From Alistipes sp. (GTDB lineage: Bacteria; Bacteroidota; Bacteroidia; Bacteroidales; Rikenellaceae): DNA of 22,574 nucleotides. Position numbers and translations under genes: made by a program. The DNA lies in NCBI GenBank assembly GCA_017559615.1, contig JAFYRB010000026.1:1-22574 (forward strand). Direction: 5' to 3'. The notes under the pieces are model-generated. The model was not told the origin of the DNA. It did not search any database and saw only the letters and a list, made by a program, of their open reading frames with translations. Positions within the stretch are counted from its first letter, which is position 1. The number at the start of each line of letters is the position of its first letter. Below, piece by piece: positions 6,348-15,306 of the stretch.

Positions 6348-7571
6348 ATGAACATCGATAATATTGAGATTATACAGATTAACATCTCGGGAGAGGATAA
6401 GCCTGGTCTTACATCATCGCTTACAGGTATCCTCGCGGCCCACGATGCCTTTATCCTCGATATTGGTCAGTCGAACATTCACCAGAGTCTTACGCTGGGT
6501 ATCCTCTTTATGACTACTCCCGAGCGCTCGGGACAGATTATGAAGGAGTTGCTCTTCAAGGCTTCGGAGATGAACATAACGATACGTTTCGAGCCTATCA
6601 CCAAGGATGAGTATAATCTCTGGGTTACGGGACAGGGTAAGAATCGATATATCATCACGATGGTAGGTCGTAAGATTACCGCCGAGCATATCTCGCGTGT
6701 TACGCAGGCTATCTCGGAGGAGGGACTCAATATCGATGATATCAACCGTCTAACAGGCCGTATGCCGCTGGACGAGGATGAGCGTGCGCCAAAGACAAGT
6801 ATCGAGTTCTCGGTGCGTGGTACGTTGCAGGATAAGGGGCATTTTCAGAATGCACTGATGCAGATTGCCAAGGATGGCGCTGTGGATATCTCGTTCCAGA
6901 AGGATGGTATCTTCCGCCGTTCGCGTCGTCTTATCTGCTTCGATATGGATTCGACGTTGATTCGTACGGAGGTTATCGACGAGCTTGCCGATAGAGCGGG
7001 TGTAGGTAAGGAGGTGCGTGAGATTACCGAGCGTGCTATGCGTGGCGAGATAGACTTTACGGAGAGTTTCCGTCAGCGTGTGGCGCTGCTTAAGGGTTTG
7101 GATGTCAGTGTTATGGAGGATATTGCTGTTAACTTGCCTATTACCGAGGGTGTTGACCGTATGATGACTATCCTAAAGCGTGTGGGATATAAGACAGCTA
7201 TTCTTTCGGGTGGTTTTACATACTTTGGTAACTACCTAAAGCGCCGCTTCGGCTTCGACTACGTATATGCTAATGAGTTGGAGGTGGAGAATGGTAAGTT
7301 GACAGGCCGTTACACTGGCGAGGTTGTAGATGGTGCGCGTAAGGCTGAGTTGTTGCGCCTCTTGTGTCAGTTCGAAAATATTGATATTCAGCAGTCTGTG
7401 GCCGTGGGTGATGGTGCTAATGACCTTCCGATGCTCAATATCGCTGGCCTTGGTATCGCCTTCCACGCCAAGCCAAAGGTGCGTGAAACGGCACGTCAGT
7501 CGCTCTCGACCGTGGGCCTTGATGGAATATTGTACTTCCTCGGTTTAAAGGACTCGTGGGTAGAGAAGTAA
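6348..7571 (+). CDS. serB: Phosphoserine phosphatase with N-terminal ACT domains
   Basis: This 407-residue HAD-family enzyme makes the last step of serine synthesis, phosphoserine to serine plus phosphate, in the cytosol. Two ACT-like regulatory segments come first: IQINISGEDKPGLTSSL near residues 9-25 and YIITMVGRKITAEHI near 101-115. The catalytic domain starts with the nucleophile motif DMDST (199-203). It continues with the substrate-cap MRGEIDFTESFRQRV, SGG (Ser287) and the metal motif GDGAND (354-359). Length and layout match long SerB proteins of the phylum. The 3' end overlaps the next lipoprotein gene by 16 nt, so the two are probably translated from one message. Confidence 0.95.
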   Translation: MNIDNIEIIQINISGEDKPGLTSSLTGILAAHDAFILDIGQSNIHQSLTLGILFMTTPERSGQIMKELLFKASEMNITIRFEPITKDEYNLWVTGQGKNRYIITMVGRKITAEHISRVTQAISEEGLNIDDINRLTGRMPLDEDERAPKTSIEFSVRGTLQDKGHFQNALMQIAKDGAVDISFQKDGIFRRSRRLICFDMDSTLIRTEVIDELADRAGVGKEVREITERAMRGEIDFTESFRQRVALLKGLDVSVMEDIAVNLPITEGVDRMMTILKRVGYKTAILSGGFTYFGNYLKRRFGFDYVYANELEVENGKLTGRYTGEVVDGARKAELLRLLCQFENIDIQQSVAVGDGANDLPMLNIAGLGIAFHAKPKVRETARQSLSTVGLDGILYFLGLKDSWVEK

Positions 7572-8359
7572 TCATATACATAATTACATTGCTGTTGCTT
7601 GTCGGATGCTATAATAGTTCCGACAAGCCTTCTATTGTGCCTGCGATAGAGGAGGCAAATATCTCGATATCAAACCTTCGGAGCGATGTCGTGGGCAATC
7701 GTGCGGTGACTATAAACGAGGATATTGTGCTACGTGGCAGGGTGACCTCGTCGGATAGCGAGGATAACTTCTATCGTACCATCTTTGTGGAGGATGCTAC
7801 GGGTGCTGTGGAGGTTATGGTGGGGTTGTCGCCACTCTATACGCTCTATCCCGAGGGTGTCGAGGTGGCGTTGCATCTTCGTGGTTGTAGGGCTGACTAC
7901 TGGCGCGGCGTGCTGCAAATTGGCGTTGAGGCGCTGGGAAGTACGGTAAATAGTGTAGATTATATAACCTCGCGTGAGGGTGTGGATAGAGTTATTAGGC
8001 GTGGCGGGGATGTGTCGCCATTGTGTCCTGAAGTCGTGAATATCAGCGCCTTAGGGCGAGAGATGTGTGGGCGTTTAGTGCGTGTGGAGAATATCGTTGC
8101 GGTGGCCTCGACGTCCATAGATACGCTTGCAGGGCAGAGTTTGCGGGATGCCTATTGGAGAGGTAGTGCTATGTTTAAAGATAACTGTGGTGATAGTATC
8201 GCGGTTGAGGTTAGCGACTATGCCCGCTTTGCGAATGCTGCGCTGCCACTCTCGCCTGTCTCCATTACGGGAATCTTGGAGTGGGGTAGTTATGCTGGAG
8301 GCGCGAAGGAGTGTTATCATCTTACGATGCGTTATGAGAAGGATTGTGCTGCTTATTAG
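7556..8359 (+). CDS. DUF5689-type lipoprotein (first of two)
   Basis: The protein of 267 residues starts at a GTG inside serB. Its signal is hydrophobic, ending in the lipobox LVGC (Cys18). The next 130 residues follow the DUF5689 pattern I know from Bacteroidota: ISISNLR, then EDIVLRGRVTSSDSEDNFYR, then FVEDATGAVEVMVG, LYPEGVEVAL and YWRGVLQIGV. This reads as an OB-like beta barrel. The second half continues with similar beta structure (MCGRLVRVENI, SVSITGILEWG). Such proteins are envelope lipoproteins of unknown role. It overlaps serB upstream and the paralogous gene downstream by 26 nt. The GTG start is inferred because no ATG precedes the signal in frame. Confidence 0.75.
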   Translation: MGREVIIYIITLLLLVGCYNSSDKPSIVPAIEEANISISNLRSDVVGNRAVTINEDIVLRGRVTSSDSEDNFYRTIFVEDATGAVEVMVGLSPLYTLYPEGVEVALHLRGCRADYWRGVLQIGVEALGSTVNSVDYITSREGVDRVIRRGGDVSPLCPEVVNISALGREMCGRLVRVENIVAVASTSIDTLAGQSLRDAYWRGSAMFKDNCGDSIAVEVSDYARFANAALPLSPVSITGILEWGSYAGGAKECYHLTMRYEKDCAAY

Positions 8360-9095
8360 CCTTATGGCATTGTTGGGTGTGGCGTGTGACCGCGAGAGTG
8401 AGATAATTGGCAGTCGCGAGGTCTCGGTGGCATACCTCTGGGGATTGGCGCACGAGGGCTCTACGCCGATAAAGGAGGACCTGATACTGCGCGGTTATGT
8501 CACGTTGAATGATGTTGCGGGAGAGACCACGCGTAGCTTTGTTGTTAGCGATGAGAGTGGTGGCTTGGAGATAAAACTCGACGCTGCGAATATCTTTACC
8601 TTTCTGCCTTTGGGTACCGAGGTGGCTATCCACTGCTCGGGGTTATATATCGGTCGCGAGGGTGGTACGTTGGCGTTGGGACTCAGGCCCACGAGCATCT
8701 ATGCCGTAGATAGAATACCACAGGAGCAGATGCTAAATTATATCGTTATAGGAGAGTATATGCCTGATAATCTGCCTCCTATGCGAATGGCGATAGGCGA
8801 TATGGACTACGATGATATGTTCCGTTATGTAATGGTCGAGGATGTGTGGCTTATCGAGGAGGAGCGTGGTGAGCGGTGGTGTGATGTAGATGCCGCAACG
8901 GGCGAATATATCTCTACGGTGCGTCACTTTACCGATGGTCGTGATACGCTCGCCATTGTAACTGCTCCTACGGCAATCTATGCCGATTGGGAGGTTCCTA
9001 CCTATCGCGCTCGCTGTATTGGAGTGGTGGATATATATAAAAATATGGTGGCCCTACGTCTGTCGAACCACCAAATAACTCCTATGGAGGAGTAA
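8334..9095 (+). CDS. DUF5689-type lipoprotein (second of two)
   Basis: The protein of 253 residues begins MRRIVLLISLMALLGVAC, a complete lipoprotein signal with Cys18 and acidic residues after it (DRESE). An ATG in the same frame at 8127 exists, but the extra 69 residues lie inside the preceding gene and would bury the signal, so 8334 is chosen. The core repeats the DUF5689 pattern of its neighbour: VSVAYLWGL, KEDLILRGYVTLNDV, FVVSDESGGLEIKL, FLPLGTEVAIHCSG and GTLALGLRP. It is thus a paralogue from tandem duplication with strong divergence. It overlaps the upstream gene and ends 13 bp before the convergent rsmA stop. Confidence 0.75.
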   Translation: MRRIVLLISLMALLGVACDRESEIIGSREVSVAYLWGLAHEGSTPIKEDLILRGYVTLNDVAGETTRSFVVSDESGGLEIKLDAANIFTFLPLGTEVAIHCSGLYIGREGGTLALGLRPTSIYAVDRIPQEQMLNYIVIGEYMPDNLPPMRMAIGDMDYDDMFRYVMVEDVWLIEEERGERWCDVDAATGEYISTVRHFTDGRDTLAIVTAPTAIYADWEVPTYRARCIGVVDIYKNMVALRLSNHQITPMEE

Positions 9096-9108
9096 CTCTT
9101 ATCTATCG

Positions 9109-9897
9109 TTACACGCGGTTTGCGGCTACCCAATTCGTAAGTTCCACGAAGTCGGCAACCGATAGCTGCTCGGCACGCATCGTGAAGAACTTATGCTCGT
9201 TGCCTCCGAAGTTACCAAAGGCGGCCTTGAGTGAGTTGCGTAGCATCTTACGGCGCTGGCCAAACGATGCCTTAACAACCTTTATGAATAGCGTTTCGTC
9301 GCACTCCAGGCGCTCGGTCTTATTGCGTACAAGGCGAATAACCGCACTCTTAACCTTTGGCGGTGGGTTAAAGACCTTCTCACCAACGGTAAATAGATAC
9401 TCTATATCGTACCACGCCTGAAGCAGCACGCTGAGGATGCCATACTCCTTCGAGCCTGGAGGCTCTGCCAAGCGAACGGCAACCTCCTTCTGAATCATAC
9501 CCACACATTCGGGGACGATATCACGATTCTCCAGCACCTTGAAGAAGATTTGTGATGAGATGTTATATGGGAAGTTACCGATAATCTTTAGGCGGTCGCC
9601 ATACGTAGCCTGAAGGTCCATCTTTAGGAAGTCTCCCTCGGTGAGTCGCGCTGCAAAATCGGGGTAGTGAGCGTGGAGATACTCCACAGACTCGCTATCA
9701 ATCTCCGCGCCGTAGGTCACGATATCATCTCTCTGGAGCAGGAATTGTGTCAAAACACCCATACCACATCCCACCTCAAGAACCTTGTCGGGGTTCTCGG
9801 CGGTGCCTCCCGAGAGTGATGTAGCAATCTTACGTGCAATATTTAGGTCGGTGAGGAAGTGCTGTCCGAGAGCCTTCTTTGCCCTTACTTCTGTCAT
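9109..9897 (-). CDS. rsmA: 16S rRNA (adenine1518-N6/adenine1519-N6) dimethyltransferase
   Basis: The protein of 262 residues has the usual RsmA/KsgA length. It starts with MTEVRAKKALGQHFL; GQHFL (11-15) is the family's N-terminal signature. The SAM-binding motif EVGCGMGVLT is at 41-50 and the catalytic NFPYNIS at 108-114. The enzyme dimethylates two adjacent adenines in helix 45 of 16S rRNA late in 30S assembly. The C-terminal KASFGQRRKMLRNSLK is also typical. It starts 11 nt after the recQ stop, so the two form an operon. Confidence 0.96.
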   Translation of the reverse strand: MTEVRAKKALGQHFLTDLNIARKIATSLSGGTAENPDKVLEVGCGMGVLTQFLLQRDDIVTYGAEIDSESVEYLHAHYPDFAARLTEGDFLKMDLQATYGDRLKIIGNFPYNISSQIFFKVLENRDIVPECVGMIQKEVAVRLAEPPGSKEYGILSVLLQAWYDIEYLFTVGEKVFNPPPKVKSAVIRLVRNKTERLECDETLFIKVVKASFGQRRKMLRNSLKAAFGNFGGNEHKFFTMRAEQLSVADFVELTNWVAANRV

Positions 9898-9908
9898 CTT
9901 GAAAAATT

Positions 9909-12098
9909 TTAGTTAGCTACCTCCGAGATAAACTTGATACGTACCAGACGAATCTCCTCCTCGCTATATTCCGAACCAAGCTCCTCGATAGCATCCTCCA
10001 ACGAGTCTGTCTCGGCATCCTCCTTAAAATATAGGTAGATGTCATCAACCTTATCGCTATCCATAACCGTATTGAGGTAGTATTGGATGTCGAGGCGTGT
10101 GCCCGAATTTACGATAGCCTCAATCTCCGTAAGAAGCTCATCCATATCCAAGTTACGCGCGTGTGCGATATCCTCGAAATCCATCTTGCGGTCGATAGAC
10201 TGAATGATGAAAATCTTGTTATTCGACTTATTGGCAACGCTCTTTACAACCAAGTCCTGTGGGCGGATAATCTCCTTCTCCTCGACGTATGCCTTGATGA
10301 GCTTGATAAACTCTGCGCCAAACTTCTGCGCCTTACCTGCGCCTACACCCGAGATAGTCTGCAACTCCTCCATAGTGATAGGGTACTGGATAGACATATC
10401 CTCAAGCGATGGGTCCTGGAAGATAACATAAGGAGGTAGGTCGTTCTGCTTTGCAACCGAGCGGCGCAAATCCTTAAGCATAGCGAATAGCTCCTCATCG
10501 GCAGCGCCACCACCCTTCATAGGTCCTGCGGCATTAGCCTCCTCCTCCGAATCGTAGTCGTGGTCGAGGGTGATTGTAACAGGCTTTGGATGCTCGATAT
10601 ACTCCTTACCCTTGGCATTTACAGAGATAAGACCGTAGTTTTCGATATTCTTATCCACCAAGCCCATAATGAGAGCCTGACGTATCACAGCATTCCAGAA
10701 TGCTGCATCCTTCTCCTCGCCAGCACCAAAGGCCTCCAACTTATGGTGATTATAGCTCTTGACCATCGCTGTAACCTTACCCGTAAGCACCGCTACGAGG
10801 TGGTCAATCTTGAATTTGTCGCCAATCTCCTCCAATATCTCGAGTGCGAGTTTCATCTCGCGCTTCGCCTCAACCTTTGGCTTAGGGTTGCAACAGTTGT
10901 CGCAGTTGCCACAGTTATCCTCGCCATATACCTCACCAAAGTAGTGGAGCAGTGACTTGCGGCGACACATCGAACTCTCGGCATAGGATACGGTCTCCAA
11001 AAGTAGAAGTTTGCCAATCTCCTGCTCGGCAACAGGCTTACCCTGCATAAACTTCTCCAACTTCTGGATATCCTTATAACTATAGTATGTCAAGCAGTGT
11101 CCCTCACCGCCATCACGTCCCGCACGTCCAGTCTCCTGATAGTATCCCTCCAGAGATTTTGGAATATCGTAGTGGATAACGTATCTAACATCTGGCTTAT
11201 CGATACCCATACCGAAGGCGATGGTCGCAACAATGACATCAACCCTCTCGTGAAGGAAAGCATCCTGATTGTCGGCACGTGTCTGTGCATCCATACCAGC
11301 GTGATAGGCGAGGGCCTTGATGCCATTGGCAACAAGCAACTCGGCCAACTCCTCAACCTTCTTGCGGCTCAAGCAGTAGATAATGCCACTCTTGCCATCG
11401 TGCTGCTTAATGAAACGGATGATGTCGTGGTCGATGTTGTGCTTTGGGCGCAACTCATAGTATAGATTTGGACGGTTGAACGACGAACGGAATATCGTAG
11501 CATCGGTCATACCGAGGTTTTTCTGGATATCCATCTGCACCTTTGGCGTTGCAGTAGCCGTAAGTGCGATAAGTGGCGCGGTGCCGATATCGTTGATGAT
11601 AGGGCGGATACGGCGGTACTCTGGGCGGAAATCGTGTCCCCACTCCGAGATACAGTGCGCCTCGTCGATAGCGTAGAACGATATCTTAATCTTGCGCAAG
11701 AAGGCGATGTTGTCCTCCTTCGTTAGCGACTCTGGGGCGAAATATAGCAACTTGGTACGACCCTCCAATACATCCTGTCGTACCTGTGCTATGGCAGACT
11801 TGTTGAGCGATGAGTTAAGGAAGTGTGCGATACCCGACTCGGTTGAGAAGGTACGCATAGCATCCACCTGATTTTTCATCAGTGCAATAAGTGGCGAGAT
11901 GACGATAGCAACGCCATCCATAATGAGGGCGGGGAGCTGGTAACATAGCGACTTACCACCTCCTGTCGGCATAAGCACAAACGTATCTTTGCCCGCCAAA
12001 ACATTATTTATGACAGCCTCCTGGTTGCCTTTAAACGATGAAAAACCGAAGTATTCGCGTAGTTTATCGTGTAATAATACTCCTTGTTCAGTCTCCAT
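9909..12098 (-). CDS. recQ: ATP-dependent DNA helicase RecQ
   Basis: This is a 729-residue superfamily 2 helicase acting 3' to 5' in recombination and repair. Walker A PTGGGKS is at 44-50 and DEAH at 145-148, followed by the RecQ-specific loop CISEWGHDFRPEY. Motif VI QETGRAGRDG is at 321-330. The zinc-binding cysteines are C378, C396, C399 and C402, followed by a winged-helix (RQC) region and an HRDC domain at roughly 535-607 (ISGVGAGKAQKFG). An acidic extra tail of about 120 residues follows the HRDC, as in the long RecQ form found in this phylum. It is the first gene of the recQ-rsmA operon and divergent from lptB, with 99 bp between starts. Confidence 0.96.
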   Translation of the reverse strand: METEQGVLLHDKLREYFGFSSFKGNQEAVINNVLAGKDTFVLMPTGGGKSLCYQLPALIMDGVAIVISPLIALMKNQVDAMRTFSTESGIAHFLNSSLNKSAIAQVRQDVLEGRTKLLYFAPESLTKEDNIAFLRKIKISFYAIDEAHCISEWGHDFRPEYRRIRPIINDIGTAPLIALTATATPKVQMDIQKNLGMTDATIFRSSFNRPNLYYELRPKHNIDHDIIRFIKQHDGKSGIIYCLSRKKVEELAELLVANGIKALAYHAGMDAQTRADNQDAFLHERVDVIVATIAFGMGIDKPDVRYVIHYDIPKSLEGYYQETGRAGRDGGEGHCLTYYSYKDIQKLEKFMQGKPVAEQEIGKLLLLETVSYAESSMCRRKSLLHYFGEVYGEDNCGNCDNCCNPKPKVEAKREMKLALEILEEIGDKFKIDHLVAVLTGKVTAMVKSYNHHKLEAFGAGEEKDAAFWNAVIRQALIMGLVDKNIENYGLISVNAKGKEYIEHPKPVTITLDHDYDSEEEANAAGPMKGGGAADEELFAMLKDLRRSVAKQNDLPPYVIFQDPSLEDMSIQYPITMEELQTISGVGAGKAQKFGAEFIKLIKAYVEEKEIIRPQDLVVKSVANKSNNKIFIIQSIDRKMDFEDIAHARNLDMDELLTEIEAIVNSGTRLDIQYYLNTVMDSDKVDDIYLYFKEDAETDSLEDAIEELGSEYSEEEIRLVRIKFISEVAN

Positions 12099-12125
12099 AA
12101 TTTTTCGTTGTCAACAAAATTTACT

Positions 12126-12165
12126 CAAATATAATATATTTTTTTGTAAAAATGTAATAACTTTG
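12126..12165. promoter_or_regulatory. Divergent -7 boxes between recQ and lptB
   Basis: TATATTTG on the minus strand (12126-12133) faces recQ and TAACTTTG on the plus strand (12158-12165) faces lptB. The region is AT-rich and neither box has a clean TTG at the expected distance, so only the -7 elements are supported. Confidence 0.5.
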
Positions 12166-12197
12166 CAAAAAACTTATAAAAAAATTACGATACAAAG

Positions 12198-13046
12198 ATG
12201 CGACTTTATACAAGCGAGTTGGTAAAATCCTATAAATCACGCACTGTTGTGAATCACGTAACCATTGATGTAAATCAGGGTGAGATTGTGGGTTTGCTCG
12301 GCCCTAACGGTGCGGGTAAGACCACAACCTTCTATATGATTGTAGGACTTATCAAGCCTAACGAGGGACGTATATTCCTCGAAAATGATGAGGGTGTAGT
12401 GACCGACATCACAAAGTTGCCCGTATATCGTCGCGCTCAGATGGGTGTGGGTTATCTTGCACAGGAGGCCTCGGTATTCCGCCACCTTACGGTTGAGGAC
12501 AATATTCGCGCCGTATTGGAGATGACAAACTACTCGAAGGAGTATCAGAGGGAGCGTGTGGAGAACCTTATCGAGGAGTTCCGACTCTCGAAGGTGCGTA
12601 AGAGCTATGGTAACCAGCTATCGGGTGGTGAGCGCCGCCGTACGGAGATTGCGCGTGCCGTAGCCATCAACCCTTCGTTTATCTTGTTGGATGAGCCTTT
12701 TGCGGGCGTTGACCCTATCGCGGTGGAGGATATTCAGAGTATCGTAGGAACGCTCAAGGATAAGAATATCGGAGTTATCATTACGGACCACAACGTCGAC
12801 GAGACACTCGCTATTACCGACCGCACGTACCTCCTCTACGAGGGTAAGATTTTGAAGACTGGTACGGCGGAGGATTTGGCAAACGACGAGATGGTGCGTC
12901 GAGTATATCTCGGTAGTAACTTCGAGCTTCGCACCTCGCCACAGATGGCTCGTCAGCGTAAGGAGCGTGAGGAGCGTGAGCGCGAGGAGGCGTTGCGTGC
13001 TTTGGGCCACGTCCACCAGACGGAGGATGAAGATGACGATATGTAA
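12198..13046 (+). CDS. lptB: LPS export ABC transporter ATP-binding protein LptB
   Basis: The protein of 282 residues is an ABC ATPase with Walker A GPNGAGKT (35-42), Q-loop Gln89 in [14 protein letters not shown], signature LSGGE (141-145), Walker B ILLDEP (162-167) and H-loop His198. The [15 protein letters not shown] and [15 protein letters not shown] stretches are typical of LptB, which powers LptFG to pull lipopolysaccharide from the inner membrane. Beyond the usual end (about residue 242) it has a tail of about 40 residues. The tail starts with a run of Arg and Glu ([17 protein letters not shown]) and finishes acidic (TEDEDDDM), probably a helix. It heads the lptB-aroA-aroC-prmC-recX run. 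Confidence 0.94.
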   Translation: MRLYTSELVKSYKSRTVVNHVTIDVNQGEIVGLLGPNGAGKTTTFYMIVGLIKPNEGRIFLENDEGVVTDITKLPVYRRAQMGVGYLAQEASVFRHLTVEDNIRAVLEMTNYSKEYQRERVENLIEEFRLSKVRKSYGNQLSGGERRRTEIARAVAINPSFILLDEPFAGVDPIAVEDIQSIVGTLKDKNIGVIITDHNVDETLAITDRTYLLYEGKILKTGTAEDLANDEMVRRVYLGSNFELRTSPQMARQRKEREEREREEALRALGHVHQTEDEDDDM

Positions 13047-13057
13047 TCGAAAAATAT

Positions 13058-14329
13058 ATGGATGATAGTACAGTCCCTCTTGGGAATCGTTTGTGCGGTA
13101 CGATAACACCGCCTTGTTCAAAGAGTTATGCACAACGTGCGCTTGCCGCAGCACTTCTTGCTTCGGGGCGTACAGTGTTGCGCGGTATAGAGTTATGCCG
13201 CGATACCCGTTCGGCCATTGCGACTATTGAGGCGCTTGGTGCGAAGGTGGAGATCGTTGATGAAAATACAGTGGCCATAGAGGGTGGGTTGAAGCCCCTC
13301 TCGGATAGATTGAATGTCGGTGAGTCGGGACTCTCGGCACGCCTCTTCACGCCTATTGCGGCACTCGTAGGCTCGCCTATGACTATCGATGGCGAAGGTA
13401 CGCTATTACATAGGCCTATGTCGATGATGGTCGAGCCGCTAAAGGAGTTGGGTGTCGGCGTGCGTGATGGTGGAGGACGACTCCCTATCGAGGTGTGTGG
13501 CCCAATGCGTGGCGGTAAGGTAACGGTTGATGGCTCTATGTCATCGCAGTTCGTAACAGGACTCCTCATTGCTCTGCCTGCTGCCGAGCGCGACACAACA
13601 ATAGAGGTTGAGGGTGCTGTGTCGATTCCTTATATAGATATGACGTTGGAGACGTTGGAGCGCTTCGGTGTTGAGGTTATGTATAACGAGGGTGACTACA
13701 CGCAGTTCTACGTCGAGGGAGGTCAGCAGTATAAGGCTGTGGACTACACGATTGAGAGCGATTGGAGTGCTGCGGCTTCGATTATGGTTGCTGCGGCGAT
13801 TGCTGGCGAGGTTACCATAAATAATATATCTACGCTCTCGCGTCAGGCCGATACGGCGATTTGTCGTGCGTTGGAGCGTGCTGGAGCGTCGCTTGTTATC
13901 GAGGAGAACTCCATTACGGTGGCACATCGTGAGTTGGAGGCCTTTGAGTTTGATGCTACGCACTGCCCTGATTTGTTCCCCGCGCTTGTGGCGTTGGCTG
14001 CAGCAGCGGAGGGTGTGTCGACTATCGTTGGTATAAAGCGCCTTCGTGGTAAGGAGAGCGATAGAGGCGAGACGTTGCGTATGGAGTATGCCAAGCTCGG
14101 TATCGACATCGAGTTGGACTACGACGAGGATGTGATGCGCGTTGTGGGCGGTGTGCCTCACGCTGCACAGGTGGATGCGCACGACGACCATCGTATTGCT
14201 ATGTCGTTGGCAATTACGGCGTTGCGTATTGATGAAGAGGTGGAGATTCGTGGTAAGGAGAGTGTTGCGAAGAGCTATCCATCGTTCTTCGAGGATTTGG
14301 AATCGCTCAAGGTGAAGGGTTGTGAATAA
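13058..14329 (+). CDS. aroA: 3-phosphoshikimate 1-carboxyvinyltransferase (EPSP synthase)
   Basis: The protein of 423 residues is near the family length. The shikimate-3-phosphate contact motif SKSYAQR gives Lys22, Ser23 and Arg27, the same numbering as in the E. coli enzyme. The phosphoenolpyruvate loop reads ESGLSAR (89-95) in place of the common NAGTAMR, a variant I associate with Bacteroidota. DGSMSSQFVTGLL, DWSAAASIM and HDDHRIAMSLAI follow in order, ending with KSYPSFFEDL. The enzyme joins PEP to shikimate 3-phosphate. It starts 11 nt after lptB and overlaps aroC by 8 nt, so the last two steps to chorismate are encoded together. Confidence 0.94.
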   Translation: MDDSTVPLGNRLCGTITPPCSKSYAQRALAAALLASGRTVLRGIELCRDTRSAIATIEALGAKVEIVDENTVAIEGGLKPLSDRLNVGESGLSARLFTPIAALVGSPMTIDGEGTLLHRPMSMMVEPLKELGVGVRDGGGRLPIEVCGPMRGGKVTVDGSMSSQFVTGLLIALPAAERDTTIEVEGAVSIPYIDMTLETLERFGVEVMYNEGDYTQFYVEGGQQYKAVDYTIESDWSAAASIMVAAAIAGEVTINNISTLSRQADTAICRALERAGASLVIEENSITVAHRELEAFEFDATHCPDLFPALVALAAAAEGVSTIVGIKRLRGKESDRGETLRMEYAKLGIDIELDYDEDVMRVVGGVPHAAQVDAHDDHRIAMSLAITALRIDEEVEIRGKESVAKSYPSFFEDLESLKVKGCE

Positions 14330-15305
14330 TAGTTTTGGCGAGATACTGCGCACTACGATTTTTGGTGCGTCACACGCCGAGGAGGTGGGTGTAAGGATTG
14401 AGGGTGTTCCTGCGGGAGTGCTTCTCAACGAGGCTCTCTTTGCTCAGGATTTGGAGCGCCGTAGACCGCAACTTCGTGGCGAAACACCTCGTAGAGAAGA
14501 AGATACACCGATTATAGAAGGTGTTGATGGCGAGGGACGTACAACGGGTGAGTGTGTTGTAATAAGGTTTAAAAATAGCAATAAGCGTTCGGGTGATTAC
14601 TCCAAGTTTGAGCATCATCCTCGCCCTTCGCACGCCGATTTGGTGCAGCGCAGAAAGTATGGCGAGGGGTATGATATCTCGGGTGGAGGTATGGCTTCGG
14701 GACGTATGACCGTGGCACTTGTTGCTGCGGGTGTTGTGGCAAAGCAGCTGCTTCGTGGTGTTGCGTTTAGCATACGCCTAAAGGAGGTTGCGGGGTGTGA
14801 GGATGAGAGTATGTTCGAGAGTATCATCGCCGAGGCTTCAGCAGCGCAAGACTCTGTGGGTGGCGTTGTGGAGTGTCGCGTGATGGGAGTGCCATATAGC
14901 CTTGGTGAGCCATTTTTCGACTCTGCAGAGAGTATTATAGCACATCTATTATTCTCCGTACCAGGTGTTAAGGGTGTGGAGTTTGGCGATGGCTTTGCGG
15001 GTGCGAAGAAGCGCGGCTCGGAGCGTAACGATATGATTATCAGCGCGGAGGGAAAGACCGAAACAAATAACGAGGGTGGTATCAATGGCGGTATTACAAA
15101 CGGCAATGATATAGTTGTACGTGTTGCAGTGAAGCCTACGCCGAGCATATCGCGTGAGCAGATGACATACGATTTTGAGCGTGGGAAGTCCGCACCGCTT
15201 ATAGTTGGCGGACGTCACGATGCTTGCATAGCACGTCGCGCGGGAGTAGTTATCGAGGCTATGGTGGCGTTGGCACTTGCCGACCTAAAACTTAGAGCAG
15301 AGTAG
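14322..15305 (+). CDS. aroC: Chorismate synthase, short and divergent form
   Basis: The start is GTG at 14322, eight nt inside aroA, giving 327 residues against 350 or more for most family members. The order of blocks is right: FGEILRTTIFGASHAEEVGV, ERRRPQ, RPSHADLVQRRKYG, DISGGGMASGRMT, KPTPSIS and RHDACIARRAGVVIEAM. The two active-site histidines are kept (His18 and His104). Several usually fixed residues differ: GESHG is GASHA, the usual RSSARET reads MASGRMT, and RHDPC is RHDAC. It converts EPSP to chorismate with reduced FMN. It remains the only reasonable call, supported by its position after aroA; activity is likely but less certain. Confidence 0.88.
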   Translation: MNNSFGEILRTTIFGASHAEEVGVRIEGVPAGVLLNEALFAQDLERRRPQLRGETPRREEDTPIIEGVDGEGRTTGECVVIRFKNSNKRSGDYSKFEHHPRPSHADLVQRRKYGEGYDISGGGMASGRMTVALVAAGVVAKQLLRGVAFSIRLKEVAGCEDESMFESIIAEASAAQDSVGGVVECRVMGVPYSLGEPFFDSAESIIAHLLFSVPGVKGVEFGDGFAGAKKRGSERNDMIISAEGKTETNNEGGINGGITNGNDIVVRVAVKPTPSISREQMTYDFERGKSAPLIVGGRHDACIARRAGVVIEAMVALALADLKLRAE

Positions 15306-15306
15306 T

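Noticed and set aside
8127..8333. Longer start for the second DUF5689 lipoprotein
   Set aside because: It would place 69 residues before a perfect lipoprotein signal and lies wholly inside the preceding gene.
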